64,000 bases of DNA from Phoenix dactylifera (lineage: Eukaryota > Streptophyta > Magnoliopsida > Arecales > Arecaceae), in assembly GCF_009389715.1 (NCBI RefSeq), contig NW_024068011.1, positions 238,138-302,137 on the forward strand, given 5' to 3'. Positions 1-13,800 of this stretch are shown in pieces. The stretch's first letter is position 1; the number at the start of each line of letters is the position of its first letter. The notes under the pieces were generated by a model. That model was not told where the DNA came from, did no database searches, and saw only the letters and a program-made list of their open reading frames with translations. Both the position numbers and the translations under genes were made by a program.

Positions 1-1698
1 AAAAAATGATAAGGTTAAAGTATTTTGCATTCATAAAAATACAAGCATGAAATAAGAAAATCAGTAACAATTAATGAACAATAGTGGCTACACCATCAGA
101 TCAACTATATTATGCATCTAACACTAATTTTTTTTCACAATATAAAGATCATTGATAAAATGCATGAATATTTTTAAGAATATTTTTAGAATTCTGGTGA
201 TTGTATGATATGTGCTTAGGCTAATTTATCTTCTACATTAAACAAAAAAAATAAGAGAAAGAAAAAAGAACTTGAGGCAAATGCAAAGCCCCACCCCCAT
301 TAGTATAGCGGATGAGGGATTAAACCCAAGTTGTCGGTAACAACTTTCAATGACTTTACCAACTCTACTATTAGTACCTTCACCTACTTCAAAATATTTT
401 TGAGTTATTTTTTTTACTATAGTTAATTTTATCACTATAAAATAATTTGATGTTATAAAAATTAGATATATTACTAAAATCATAAAAACAAATTTATGAT
501 AATATAATTATGATTATTATTATTGCACTATATATCATAATAAGAATCATCGTGATACAATAATAATTTAATAACTGTATTATGTTTATAATAATAGTTA
601 TATTTTTCAAAATTTTGACAATAAGTATAATAATAATAATATAATATTATAAAATTTATTTGATATTATGATAGTGATATATATTGTTAGAAAAATAAAT
701 TTATATGTTACAGTATAATAGTTATAATAATTAATATATTTAATATGTTAAAAATTATAATATTAATTTTTAATGCTTAGAGACTGATGAGAGGACTTTT
801 CTTACAGTTGCTTTCAATTGCAATGAATATTGTAACTAGAACTACTGCTAATTTTGCATGCAATTGTAGTTACAGGTTTTTGGTCCTTTTTCGCAATTCA
901 AGTACAGCTTCCCGTTGTGATTGCAAGTATTCAAACAGCTCTTTTGGATGCTTGCAATTCAGTTCTAATAGTTGCAATTGCAACTTGCCTGATTATAGAG
1001 GAAAAAAACAAAACCCTTAATGAATTGTTCTAAGAGAATAGATGTGTTCTAAGTTTCTAACACATTAAATATTGCTATGTGCTTAGTACCTTGATACTGA
1101 CCTGAAGTGTGCTTGATCTAAAAACTTCGAGCGAGTAAGAAATAGTCCTAAAATATTTGAAACCAAACCTTAGTGTTGGTGATGATAGGTTGGGCCAGGT
1201 TATGTGAGATTTGTATCGGTGCCAAGTAGATTAATATATAAAACCCAAATTCATGCCCGACCTGATCTGACATTGAGTCCATAACTCTAGACCCAAACCG
1301 ATCTATGAGTCTCTTCAGATCACTCATTGGACCCTAACATTATCTTTTTGTAAGACTCAAACCCTAATAGACCTAATCTAATTTATCAAAATTTATCTTT
1401 ACAATTCTTTGTGGCTAATTGTTGAAATAATTTAAATAAACATTGCTTAGAGAAAGATCAATCAATTTTATTCAAGGTCATGATTTGGTCAAATCTAAAT
1501 TTTATGGATGCAAATAGAACTTCATGCTCATAATCCAAGTGAGTCAAATCTCTAAAATTTTGGATCAAAAAATTTGACCTGTATTCAACCCTTACCGAAA
1601 GACTCCTGACCCAAATCTTTTTGTCTCCCAAACTTTAGAACTGAATGCATTTTATAATATCTCAAGTTCTCAAACTCGAAATTAATGCAATCATTGGA

Positions 1699-1752
<54 letters not shown>

Positions 1753-2230
1753 CTAAGGTGGGTGAATCATACCTGATGTGTATATATATATATATAATAT
1801 ATATATATTTGCTAAGGTGGGTGAATCATACCTGACGTGTACGGATATACCCAATAAAATCAAAAAAACAAAATATCTCGAAGTACTACAAGCAGCTCTC
1901 TATCTTCAGCCCATAGGGTACTGCTATAGTGATTGGCTACACAATCAGCCATCCAGTCCGTAATCTCATTGGCTTCATCCTCATCAATGCCTAGATGTCT
2001 CGGAGCATATGATTTCAATAAAATTTTTTGACCTGAGCTGCTTATAGGTCCAAACAAGAACTAGACTTGACCCAAGCTCGTTAATAAGTTCAAGGCGCCA
2101 GGCCTGCCTTCCATCCACAAACCCAGCCCCTAAACACCCTCCCAGTCCCAAACCCCCTTTCCCCCTTATCCGTTTCCATTCCTTCCATAGAAGAAAAGGA
2201 ACCGGAAGAAGAAGAAGGAGGAAAGAAACG
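1..2230. other. Non-coding region upstream of pTAC3
   Basis: No convincing gene is visible. Positions 380-780 are extremely AT-rich. Positions 790-1010 hold many variants of a TTGCAATTG-like word and look like part of a decayed mobile element. Positions 1150-1340 hold GGGCC/GACCC-type text that recurs near 3290-3370, 3520-3740, 4010-4170, 27110-27330 and 53590-53720, so it is probably a dispersed repeat. The last 150 bases before the pTAC3 start turn CT- and then GA-rich, as expected of a 5' UTR. No clear TATA box was found. Confidence 0.55.
1700..1841. repeat. (TA)n tract with duplicated 34-bp flank
   Basis: A (TA)n run is followed by a unit beginning TTTGCTAAGGTGGGTG. The unit occurs at about 1749-1782 and again at 1808-1841, offset 59 bp, with a second short TA run between the copies. 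It reads as a small local duplication grown around a microsatellite. Confidence 0.8.
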
Positions 2231-3941
2231 ATGGCGCGTCCCCTGCCCTCAGCCTCTCCATTCCCTCCCTCTTCCCCTTTCCCCTTCGCTCCGAGATGCC
2301 GAGCCTTCCCCGTATTCTGCGCCATCTCCACGGTTGAGAGGAAAGGCCGGAGGAAGAAGGATTCCTCCTCCTCCTCTCCCTCTTCGTCTACTTTTGGAGT
2401 CTCGGTGTCTGCTGTCGAGCGAGGCCTCAGGCTCACCTTCATGCAGGAGCTCATGGAGCGCGCCCGGCGGCGCGACCCCGTCGGCGTGTCGGACGTCATA
2501 TACGACATGATCGCCGCCGGGCTTACCCCCGGCCCCCGCTCCTTCCACGGGCTCATCGTCTCCCACACACTCTCCGGTGACGAGGAGGGCGCGGTATTCT
2601 CCTTCCTATACTCCCAAGTTTCTTTCTTTCTTTCTTTTTCGCCTTTTATTTCCTTATATCTTGTTCTTGACTTGCTATATTTTTCATCTGGATTGGTGTT
2701 TCTGTTTTTATATGCTTAGAATTTATAATGAGAAAAATGAGACATTTATGATAAAACATTGTGGTACCGTGAGAAATTCAAGTGGTGCTGGCTTCTACAT
2801 TGTTCAAGAAAACGGTTTTTGGAGGAAGGTACTCTCGAGTGTGCATCATTAGTCGGAAGTGTGGGGATTTTGAAGGAGCACTGGTTGAGTGCCTAGCATC
2901 TGGTTTGTTTTATATGGTGTTGGGAATGGCGAAAGATGAATGGTTTGCTCCCGTAGTGTGCTGTTGCATTGGGTCTAGGTGATGATGAAAATTAGTAGGG
3001 AGAAATAGGTAAAGTCGAAAAATATATTCAGACGAACAATTGATGACTCAGCTTGAATCCGAGGTGTGAGTCCACCGTGATGATTGAATTTGAAGACTGC
3101 TTGGTGTGACTCCATGATTGGATCTGAGGACTGCTCGAAACACTAGGCAATGATGATCCCTAGGTCTTTTTTGGTGATTCTCTTACATCTCTATTTCTGT
3201 TTTTTTTTTAATTCTTAATGGTCCACTTAGTTTTTCTTTTTCAGTTTTATGTTCATTTGCACATATCTTCATAGTTGAACTGATCATGGGCCGGGCCTAT
3301 GTAAAATTTGACATTTTTTGTGCCCAAGCCTGGCCCGTGATCAGCTTTAACTTCATAGGGCCTCATTTTGGCCCCTCATTATGGTTCAATTTCTGAAGAC
3401 CTTGGACTTTATGTTCTGTCCAATAAGCCAATGAGCATTGAAAGTTTTCAAACCATTTGATTTCCTACCTTTGGTCCACATCATAAATCCTAGCTAGATG
3501 TTGTTGAGTCTTATAACCTAGGGGTGCTATTGGGTTGGGCTGTGTCTAGGTATACTTAATTTAGACCTATACCCATTAGGGGACCGTGTCTAAATTTTGA
3601 CACAAAACATACCCCTTCGATCAATTGTGTTGGATCTAGGTCTAGGTAGGTATAAATTTTTAAGAATCATTAGATTCATCGCTTGGGTACGGATCGAGTC
3701 TAGGTCTCGGTCCCAAATGGGTACATGTGAAACGGTAGAGAAAATAGAAAAAATATATATGATGATGATGATAATGTATGATGGCCAAAGGTGGGGTACT
3801 AGTGATGGGGGCCATTAGGTGGAAGGTGACAAGATAGGCCAAGGGGTGGTGGAGGGAGGCAAATGTAAGATTTATTTAATATACCCTATAAGAAAAGCTA
3901 AACATTAGTAGAATTATAAAATATACTTATATATATATATA

Positions 3942-4002
<61 letters not shown>

Positions 4003-4820
4003 AATCATTAGGTACACTGATGCAATTGATCCTAGATTGAGTCAGGTACTTTTTCACTGACCTAGACCTATTCCCAAAATTCTTTATGGGTCTATCTTTG
4101 GGCTCATACCTCATCAACGAGTCTACATTCCAGGTTGGATGCAGGTCAGTTTGGGCCTATGTGCTGAGGTGAGCATGCTATTCTACCCTAAGGAATAGAT
4201 GTTCCAACACTTTGTTCATGGATAGCTTGGAAATCCTTTTCCATCTTTCCTTATTAATGAAGCCAAGCTCCTCATTGAGAAAATATTTGATTACTTCTCC
4301 AAAACTCCTCTGACCTGTCTAGGTGATCCATTGATTTGGTTGTGACTGACATTGAAGTGGAGTCTGCATCTTGTGCTTGACAGAGAAAGCCAATCTTATT
4401 ATATAGCACTTCATGATTAATTTATAACATGGATTTAAATATTGGTCGGTGTACGTTTATACCAATTGCATGTACTGCTACCAGCCACAGCTGACCTAGT
4501 ATTTTCCGTTGGTTCAATGGCAAAACCAGCTTGTCCATGCTGACTGAAAAAAATGGCTTGTGAATTGGTGGTATCAACTAGTTCGACTGGATTTGGATAG
4601 GTGATGAATAATTCAGCTTATTTGGCAATTTGATGGCCGCATCAAGCTGTTATGTGTATTCTTTAGACGCTGAAATGATTTCTGGAGCAGCATATATTTT
4701 ATGCTTTTCATCCCAGATAAGAGAAGAAGGAAGAGAAAATGAGAAGAGAAAAGAAAAGAAAGAAAGAGCTTTTGGTATGCAAAGATTAATTTCTTCATAG
4801 CTTGAGTTACCAAGTATATG

Positions 4821-4854
<34 letters not shown>

Positions 4855-7800
4855 CGTATATATATACACGTATATATACACACGTGTATATACACACGTG
4901 TATATACACACGTGTATATATATATATACGTACGTATATATACACGTGTATATATATATACGTACGTATATATACACGTGTATATATATATATACGTACG
5001 TATATATACACGTGTATATATATACGTACGTATATATACGTGTATATATATACAGACGTATATATATACGTGTATATATATACGTGTATATATATATACG
5101 TGTATATATATATGTATATATATATATATGTATATACAATAAACAAATGTATACAAAAACTTTAGATTACCTAATTTTATGATGATGCTAAGCGGGCTAT
5201 ATATGTGGTCGCCTAATGCTAAGTAGCTGCCTTTGTGGGCCATCTGCATGCAGTTACTGCATATGCATCCAGGTGATCCAAGTGATTGCATCCACATATG
5301 AGCCACATACACCAATTTTTAAGATACTGTTACTATTCAAACCATTTTTCTATAGCATAGTTTGTTAATTTTGGAGGATCTCACTTTAAATATCATTCTT
5401 TACTATTCAGCCCCGCAAGATAAGAATAAAGAATCAGTTCCAGAATAACTTTATGCGATACTGTTTTCATCAAAATAGACTGTCATTTGGTCCATTTATT
5501 TTTCCTATTTTTAGCATGTTATCTGGATTTATAAGTTATAATTTTTCTATAGTCTATCATTGGCATTTCATTCTTATATGTTAATTTCGAGTACACTTAT
5601 GCTGGATTACTAGTGGATCTGTTGCAGATGCAGTCATTGAGAAGGGAGTTGAGTGCAGGCTTACGCCCTCTACAAGAAACATTTGTTGCTTTGATTCGTT
5701 TGTTTGGCTCCAAAGGTCATGCGACAAGAGGTTTAGAAATTCTTGCAGCAATGGAAAAATTAAAGTTCGACATTCGCAAGGCTTGGCTAGTTCTTGTTGG
5801 TTCGTCACTTACATATTTAGGTGCTTTCGGAACATTTCACTTACTTCCGGTTGAGTTTGATTCCTCTCTCTCTCTACGTGCAGAGGAGCTAGTTAAAAAC
5901 TATCATCTGGATGATGCTAATATGGTATTTCTGAAAGGAGCTAAAGGAGGATTAAGAGCTACTGATGAACTTTATGATCTTTTAATAGAAGAAGACTGTA
6001 AAGCTGGAGACCATTCAAATGCTCTGACCATTGCATATGAAATGGAGGCTGCTGGAAGAATGGCAACAACATTTCATTTTAACTGTCTTCTTAGTGTTCA
6101 GGTAATACTTAATGGTTCATGCTTTTGGCCGATTAGTTTCATAACTTGGAAATGAATTTTGTTGAATGTGGTTCTTTGGTTTAGAAGGACAAAGTGTTAT
6201 GATGCAGTGTGTTCCCAGTGGCAACAATTCTTGTTGATGTTTAACACTAACATTTTTGATCTGTTAATGCCACACTTGTATGACATTGGTTCTCTCTATG
6301 ATGATTATCTTGCATATGTGATTCAATTTAATGTCCAAATGCCTTGTGTCCTGCGCTAGGAAAAATGTGTCATGTTAATATGAAGGTTTGAAATGCACTG
6401 ATGTTTGGTTTTCATTTTTTGGCTTTCTCTTCTTTTGATCTTTCTTGACAATAAAATGTATTGTTGTGTAAAAAGATGTCATAAAAAAAATTTTCGAAAG
6501 CAATCAATTGGTAAAATTATCTCAGTAGTAGGGAACACATGTATGCATGGCTTGCCGAACCGACCCCAAATAGGTGTTATGGACCATACTGAACCGAATC
6601 AAGTCGGAATGGTTCAGTCAGGTTGGCTCGGTTATAACACCCCCCCTCCCGACTCTCGAGGGTTTCGACGGCCACCAGTAAGTTCCTCTCTCTCTTCCTC
6701 CGCCCCTGTTTCTCTCTCTCTCTGAGGGTTATGGTTGGAGTTTCCCTCGGCCCTCCTTTCCCTCTTGCTCTGAGGGTTAGGGTTAGGGCTTCCCTTGGCC
6801 CTCTCCTCCCTCCCTCCCTCTCTCTCTCTCTCTCTCTTGCTCTCTCCTTTTCTCCCTCTTCCCCTCCCTTTCCGGCTCTCCCTATTTCGGTGTGCCCCGG
6901 AATGGCATGATACAGACCCATACCTTGCTGAACCGGTCGTTGGCTGATACGCCTTCTGGTGCCTATTCAGCAAACCTTGAATGTATGTCTTGTTACAGAA
7001 TATTTCTTATACTATGCTGTCAATGGATTAGACTTCTTCATGTGTCTTGGAACAGTTGCAGCCTACGGTTTTTGTTTTATTATATTTGGTGGCCATAATA
7101 CTATAAAGTACCTACAATCTTGTTTGGCAAGTCCGAAGTGATAATCATTACCCTGGAACTTTGTTATTTCCATGCTTATCCTTAGCTACAGGTCTTAGCA
7201 AACTGATTATATCTTGACCTTCTTATGCAGGCTACTTGTGGAATACCGGAAGTAGCTTTTGCGACATTTGAAAACATGGAATATGGAGGTGAAGGTATGA
7301 AATCTATTTAGAGGTTGTTTATCTATTTCATTCTAAATAATGCTTTTTTTAGCTTTAAATTCCTTGGTAACATTAATTTGATGAGTATCTGCTTCTTAAT
7401 TTTGATATGCGCCATTAGCAAGAGAACATGTATCTCTTTATGAGTTCTTGAAATTCAATTCAGAATGAGACTTTTCATTGAAAAGGTTTCATTTTAAGGC
7501 CTACCCCACTGAAATAACCATGTGCCTTTTTGCAGCATGTTTTCTCCCTATGATGCCACCTTGATTTTGCTTGGATATGTCGAAATGGACTTGTTCTGTA
7601 GTTGATATTTGGTCATAACTTGCACATATTCTTAGTTGCTGTCCATAGTTTCCTATCTTTAACTTGCTAGTTAATTAATTTAGTTTTCATTTTGACAAAT
7701 CATTTTTTTTGAAATATTCATCTTCATTACAAATGATCATGAAATACTAGACATGCTTCTAAAGTGTCACAATACTGACTACAAGAGTACGAATACAATT

Positions 7801-10800
7801 TGGAAGATGTTTTGAAATTCCTTATGGTGCTTATGAACTTATCTATAAATATTATGTTTAGGTTTTCTTTTCTAATTCTACAACAATCATCAATCCTTGT
7901 CCAAACATTTTTTTATAGTTTTCTTTTTTTCATAAATCATCGCTTCCAGTTTTGTCCATTTCTCTCTGAAACCATCTTACCAAAAGGTGACACTGGAAAA
8001 TTTCACCTTGAACTGTACTGAAGTGCTTTGTAAAACAGTAATCTGGAATCTCTTTTATATGAACTAGCATAATTACACAAACTTGTCTATTTAATGTTAC
8101 TAGTAAAAGTACAAGTGCAAATACATGTGGGGCCAATAGATTGCAGTAAAAAGTGTATCAGAGATTCAGAATGATTCCTTTTCTTCCTTTCAAGGTCATT
8201 TCTTTTATGCTATGAAGACTTGCTAATAAAAATGATATAGTAATCCGCTTTTGAAATGAATGTCCTAATGAAAGTCAACTTAGAATCACTTTCATACACC
8301 ATGAATTTTATAGCAAAGATGACAGGCATGTTGGGCACATAAGGTGCTAGGTGAAATTGAGCTAGGTTGATTTTACTAAAGCTCTAGTATGAGGTCGATA
8401 TTTATGAGCTCAAGAAGGGACATTTGATCTCTCAATAAGTATCTGCGGTCTCCTTAGAAGTCAAAGATAAAAGGAGTAGATTTGGAGTTGGAAGAGTAGA
8501 CAATGTTTCATATGGAATCCTTTAACGAAACATCTACAATCTAGTGGTTGTACCCTTAATTGATTTGGGAGAAGGTTACGGGTTCAAGCCTTTGTATTTC
8601 TTTTCTCCAAGTGTTTGACCTAGGTAATTCTAATTTTGTGGAGCTCCCACCATTGAGAGAATGAATCATTTTTTCCTCTCTTTTTTTGAGGGGGAGGGGG
8701 CTAAACCAAAGGAATTGGGATTCGAGACACTTACCTCTTGGAATCTTGAGTTGCTTGCAATAGGACTTCTATGTTAATCACAAAAAGGGATCACTGTGTT
8801 CAACAAATTTGCACTAAGATTTATTTATTTATTTATTTTTTGGATATAAAAGGTCATTACAGATCACTTAGGCTCTCCACATAAGCACCAGATTCATCAA
8901 AGAAAGTTGTTTAACTACACAAGCTTTAAGATGATTATATACCATTGCTGGCACTATGTTAAAGCTCATGTGATTTTGCTTCTCGTTATTGTTTGAAATT
9001 TATTTTTGAGCATTCCCTTGGTATGCTACTAAAAACAATTTAGGAGCTTTAGTTGAACGGTTACCATATTTGCATTACCAAGTCTAGCGAGGGCAACAAT
9101 CTATGTTAGGAGAAAATATGTATGTGCATGAGTGTGTATCAGTATATCATGTGTCTATTTGATGTGTGCATGGATATGTGTGCTGCATAGCTCAATGTGT
9201 GCACAAATATGTTTATGCTATCAGCCAATTCTTATCATTTGCTTTCGCCTCAGGCTTGACTGAATATTTAGCTGAATCCATCTAGAAGTGCAACTTTGGC
9301 CAAAACATGACCCTAATCCTCAATTGCATTTAGTTGGAATAATACTTATTTAACTTGAGTTGAGTCATGACAGCAAAAGTTACACTAATTCGAATTCAAA
9401 TTGGGTTTAAGTTGAAGTGTTGACCCTCCATAGAAAAGGGTTGATAACAACATGTTATGTGTTAGATATAAAACAGATGCAGCTTACCTTTGGGGATTTT
9501 GAACACACACTTGAAAGCAGAAAGAGAATAGAGCATAAAAAAAAAAGTAATGGAAAGAAAATCAAGTCCATCTTTTTTGCTAGAAAATAAAAAAAAAGAT
9601 ATTTATTACATTTTAGCTTAATTCTACCATAGAAAGAGGTGCTGTGTAATCATAGGAAGGAGGGTTTTTCTAATTAGGTTAGGATTTAATTCTTTTCTTC
9701 ATCAACTATTTAGCAAGGAAGGTTTACTCAGAAGAGGTTTAATAGCTTCAATCACTTTTATATCTCTATGAACTTGAAAGAGCTTCAATTAAGATTCTAT
9801 CTATATGCGCTGTAGTCTGCCAACATATTGGTAGACTTTTAAGATTCTCTCTATGAAGTTTGTAACTACCGCTGTGCAACATATTGGTAAAACTCCTTCC
9901 TTCCAATGAAACTTGCAATAGAAAATTCAAGTCAAAAAATACAATTAACATTTTGCTTTAAAAAAATACAGAAAAGAAATATATGGAAATTATACCATCT
10001 TATTCCTTTTTTACATAGAGATGCTGACTAATTGGTAGCTTGTCCTCTTCCAAATAGCAATATTTGCCCTAGCTGAACCTTTTGAGGATCATGAAGAGGT
10101 GGCAAATTCTCCAGACTTTTCTTCAGGCTCTAAGGAGGCATGGAAGGGGTCCTTTCAAACATGGAAAAAGTGCAAAAGATTGAGAGGGTTCATTTTTGAA
10201 CCGAGATTGGTTTTCCTTGTTGGGAAGCTCAATTAAATTGATGATGTATTGTAATTGTTTCGAAGTGGAAGAATGTTTCTATGATCAAGATTGTTTAAAT
10301 ATTTCCAATGAATGAGATTCCTTCTGGACAAAAATGTAGTATGTCGATTATTTTTACTTTTTATGGCTTACTTGTACTTGAAAACTAAATTAAGAGAAAC
10401 CCTTTTCATATGACGTCCTTTGGTTACTGGAACACTGTTATTCAATTAATCAAGAATGTCAAACTAGTAAGCAGTCACTCTTGAAGTTGATAAAGTCCAC
10501 ATAATTTGTAGCTTGTGCAATTTTGCTTGCAATCTTAATATGTCTGATGGTGTGCATATGGCGCTGTCTGTTGTTGTTCTCAAGTATTAAGTGCTAGTGC
10601 TTTTAGGCATGCTGGCCCTTTTGGCATGGCACAGCACAGTTGGCATGGGGCAGCATCTGCACTTAGTTTTTGTTTTTTCCCCTTAAATGGACTTTCTTTG
10701 CTGTATTGACATTGTTTAATTGCTACTGGATGAGATTGGAAGTAATGCTCCTGTTTATTTTAATACCATGCAAGTAAAATCATAACAATTATAATTAAAT

Positions 10801-13800
10801 CATTGAGGTGGTTGTTGTCTGGCCATGGTTTCCTTGGATATTTGAAAGAAAATACCTTTGCAACTGATATTAATTTAAATTCTGCTTGAACTAATTATGT
10901 CCTTATGTTGCAGAATACATGAAACCTGATACTGAGACATATAATTGGGTGATCCAGGCATATACTAGGGCTGAATCCTATGATAGGTAAAATTTATAGA
11001 CTTGGGATGTTGATCACAATTTCCTTTTACCCTGGCTATCTTATTTTTTAAATTTTTAATGCAATTATCTCTACGTTTAATATACAACCTATATGGAAGG
11101 ACAACACTTTACATAGAAATAATGCATCACTGGACAATTTCGAGTGCTGATGAATCAACTGTAGCCTTTAGAATCAATTTTTGCGAAACTCTGTTTTTCT
11201 GTTGTTCTGATTTAACAAATACTTATGCTCAGCACAAAACATCTTCAAAAGACATTTTACTGTATTTCTCATCAGGAAGAGTATCATGTTGAAAATTGTT
11301 GCATTTCTCTCATTTCTGTAACTTTCATAAGCTTCTAATGCAATTTGTGCTTCTTAAAAGAAATTGGCATTCATTTGACATATCCTTTGCTCCTTAATCA
11401 TAAACATAAAGAACTATTTTCATTTATTACCTTCAATTTTCATTTGTAATCGTTAATGGTTTTTTATGGCCAAAAAGATACAAGTTCAATATCATATGCA
11501 ATAACAAAAGCTTCCCTGCCTCCTCGTAACACCAAGTCATAGGTAAGTTGATAGACTTTTGTTGGGATGAATAGGACCAAGGAGTCCTAGGTTCATAATT
11601 AGTTGCCACGGGTCCTTCTAAGACTACAAAGTGTTAATTTAGGCTTGTTTTGGTTTGTTAGCCTGTGGCTTGTTATAGGATATGATGCATTCTTATGAAT
11701 TCTTTTTCGGTGGATTCTGCATCTCTTGTATCTCTTCATTTGCTTTCTTTATGTAATTGCTCTGCCCTTGTAATGATATGATGGATTAGGTGCTTCACTC
11801 ACTTCTCATGCCTGTGATTGAAATCATGTGCGTTTCCTCTACGGGTTTCTGCATGCTCAAGACTATAGAAGTTGACAGCCATCAGTGTCCTGTCGGATTT
11901 GTATCAATACATTATTTAAGGGGCATGTGCAATTAGTTCCTTTAATTTAGATATAAGGATCAGACTATTGCTTTGCTGCCTAGCTATTCCCTAGATTTTC
12001 CATGTTCCACCATTAGATTCAAGATTCCTGAACTATTGTACAATCAACTATTCCTATTGCTTAACTCAATAGTGGGATGGACTTCAAGGATATTAACCTT
12101 CAGCTTTCATCTTGCACTTTCACCTTGTTGACAATGACCTCAGAAAATTCTGGAATGTGCCCTATTTCATTTTTATCTTCACCTTTTTATTTTTTTTATT
12201 TTAAATTTTTAAATACATTATGGTTTCATGGGAATGTATAAGATACAGGGTTTAGCTGCACTTTCACCTTGTTGACGATAACCTCAGAAAATTCTGGAAC
12301 GTGCCCTATTTCATTTTTATCTTCACCTTTTTATTTTTTTATTTTTAAGTTTTTAAATACATTATGGTTTTATGGGGATGTATAAGACACAGGGTTTAGC
12401 TGACTTACTAGGGATGGTGGTTGAAGATCACAAGTGTTTTAATGTTATTTTTTTAATTTATTTTTTATTTAGTTCTTAAGTTCTTTTGTTTTGGTGTTGC
12501 TTTATAGGGTACAGGATGTAGCTGAATTACTTGGAATGATGGTTGAAGATCACAAGCGTTTGCAGCCTAATGTGAAGACTTATGCGTAAGAAAATTCTCT
12601 TCTCAATATGTTTAATTTGTTTAACAATTTTCCATGTCTGCCATCATTATATGGAATCACATTTTAAGCAGCTGACAAGTATTGGAAATTGTTTTGTAAT
12701 AATTTTCTTTTGTTTTAATGTTGCTGAATAATTTTTCCCTTCAACTAAGTTGCTCGACCACATTTTCCTAAATTTATAAGGTTTATGGCCCAAATTTCCA
12801 AGAATTCCTACTGATGCTTCGGTGAGAAAGTGGTCAGTATTACTCCTAATAAACCAATTGAAGCCTATCATTGTCTGTCATGATAAACTCCTACATTAAG
12901 TTAAACTGATAGAAACTACTAGTTAAAAAAGGAAGATCTAAATCCCTTGTCGTAAAAAATCTAAAAAAAACTATCCTATAATTCTCCATCTTCGTAGGTT
13001 ACGCTTTCAATATGTTTTACTGTGCACTACGATTATGCGCGTATACATTTTCAACATTGAGTATTGTCTTTAAGATGAAGGAATTGGCACCAAGAATTTC
13101 TTCAGTATTAAAAGCTGATGACCTATTGACATTTCTGGCTTAAAAGTAGATTCTAATGGTTTGTCTGTATGAATGCAGTTACTGTTTTCTTGCTGTGTCT
13201 TGTAACATCATTTAAAAAACAAAGAATAGTAAAGGTACAAAAGGTAGGCTTCATAGACAAATTATTATTTTGTGCCTATCTGTGTACATTATGCTTTAAT
13301 AATTTTCTTTCGCTTTAATGTTGCTGAATAATTTTTCCCTTCAACTAAGTTGCTCGACCACATTTTCCTAAATTTATAAGGTTTATGGCCCAAATTTCCA
13401 AGAATTCCTACTGATGCTTCGGGGAGAAAGTGGTCAGTATTACTCCTAATAAACCAATTGAAGCCTATCATTGTCTGTCATGATAAACTCCTACCTTAAG
13501 TTAAAGTGATAGAAACTACTAGTTAAAAAAGGAAGATCTAAATCCCTCGTCGCAAAAAGTCTAAAAAAAACTATCCTATAATTCTCCATCTTCGTAGGTT
13601 ACGCTTTCAATATGTTTTACTGTGCACTACGATTATGCGCGTATACATCTTCAACATTGAGTATTGTCTTTAAGATGAAGGAATTGGCACCAAGAATTTC
13701 TTCAGTATTAAAAGCTGATGACCTATTGACATTCCTGGATTAAAAGTAGATTCTAATGGTTTGTCTGTATGAATGCAGTTACTGTTTTCTTGCTGTGTCT

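Noticed and set aside
787..1020. 77-codon Cys-rich frame
   Set aside because: Built from repeated TTGCAATTG words in a decayed repeat; no signal peptide logic or homology seen.
1984..2568. Minus-strand open frames opposite pTAC3 exon 1
   Set aside because: Shadows of the GC-rich coding exon; the plus-strand product matches pTAC3.
4613..5315. Long overlapping open frames in most reading frames on both strands
   Set aside because: They arise from the TA/TG/CG repeat tract, which contains almost no stop codons; the translation is only Tyr, Ile, Val, Thr and Arg.
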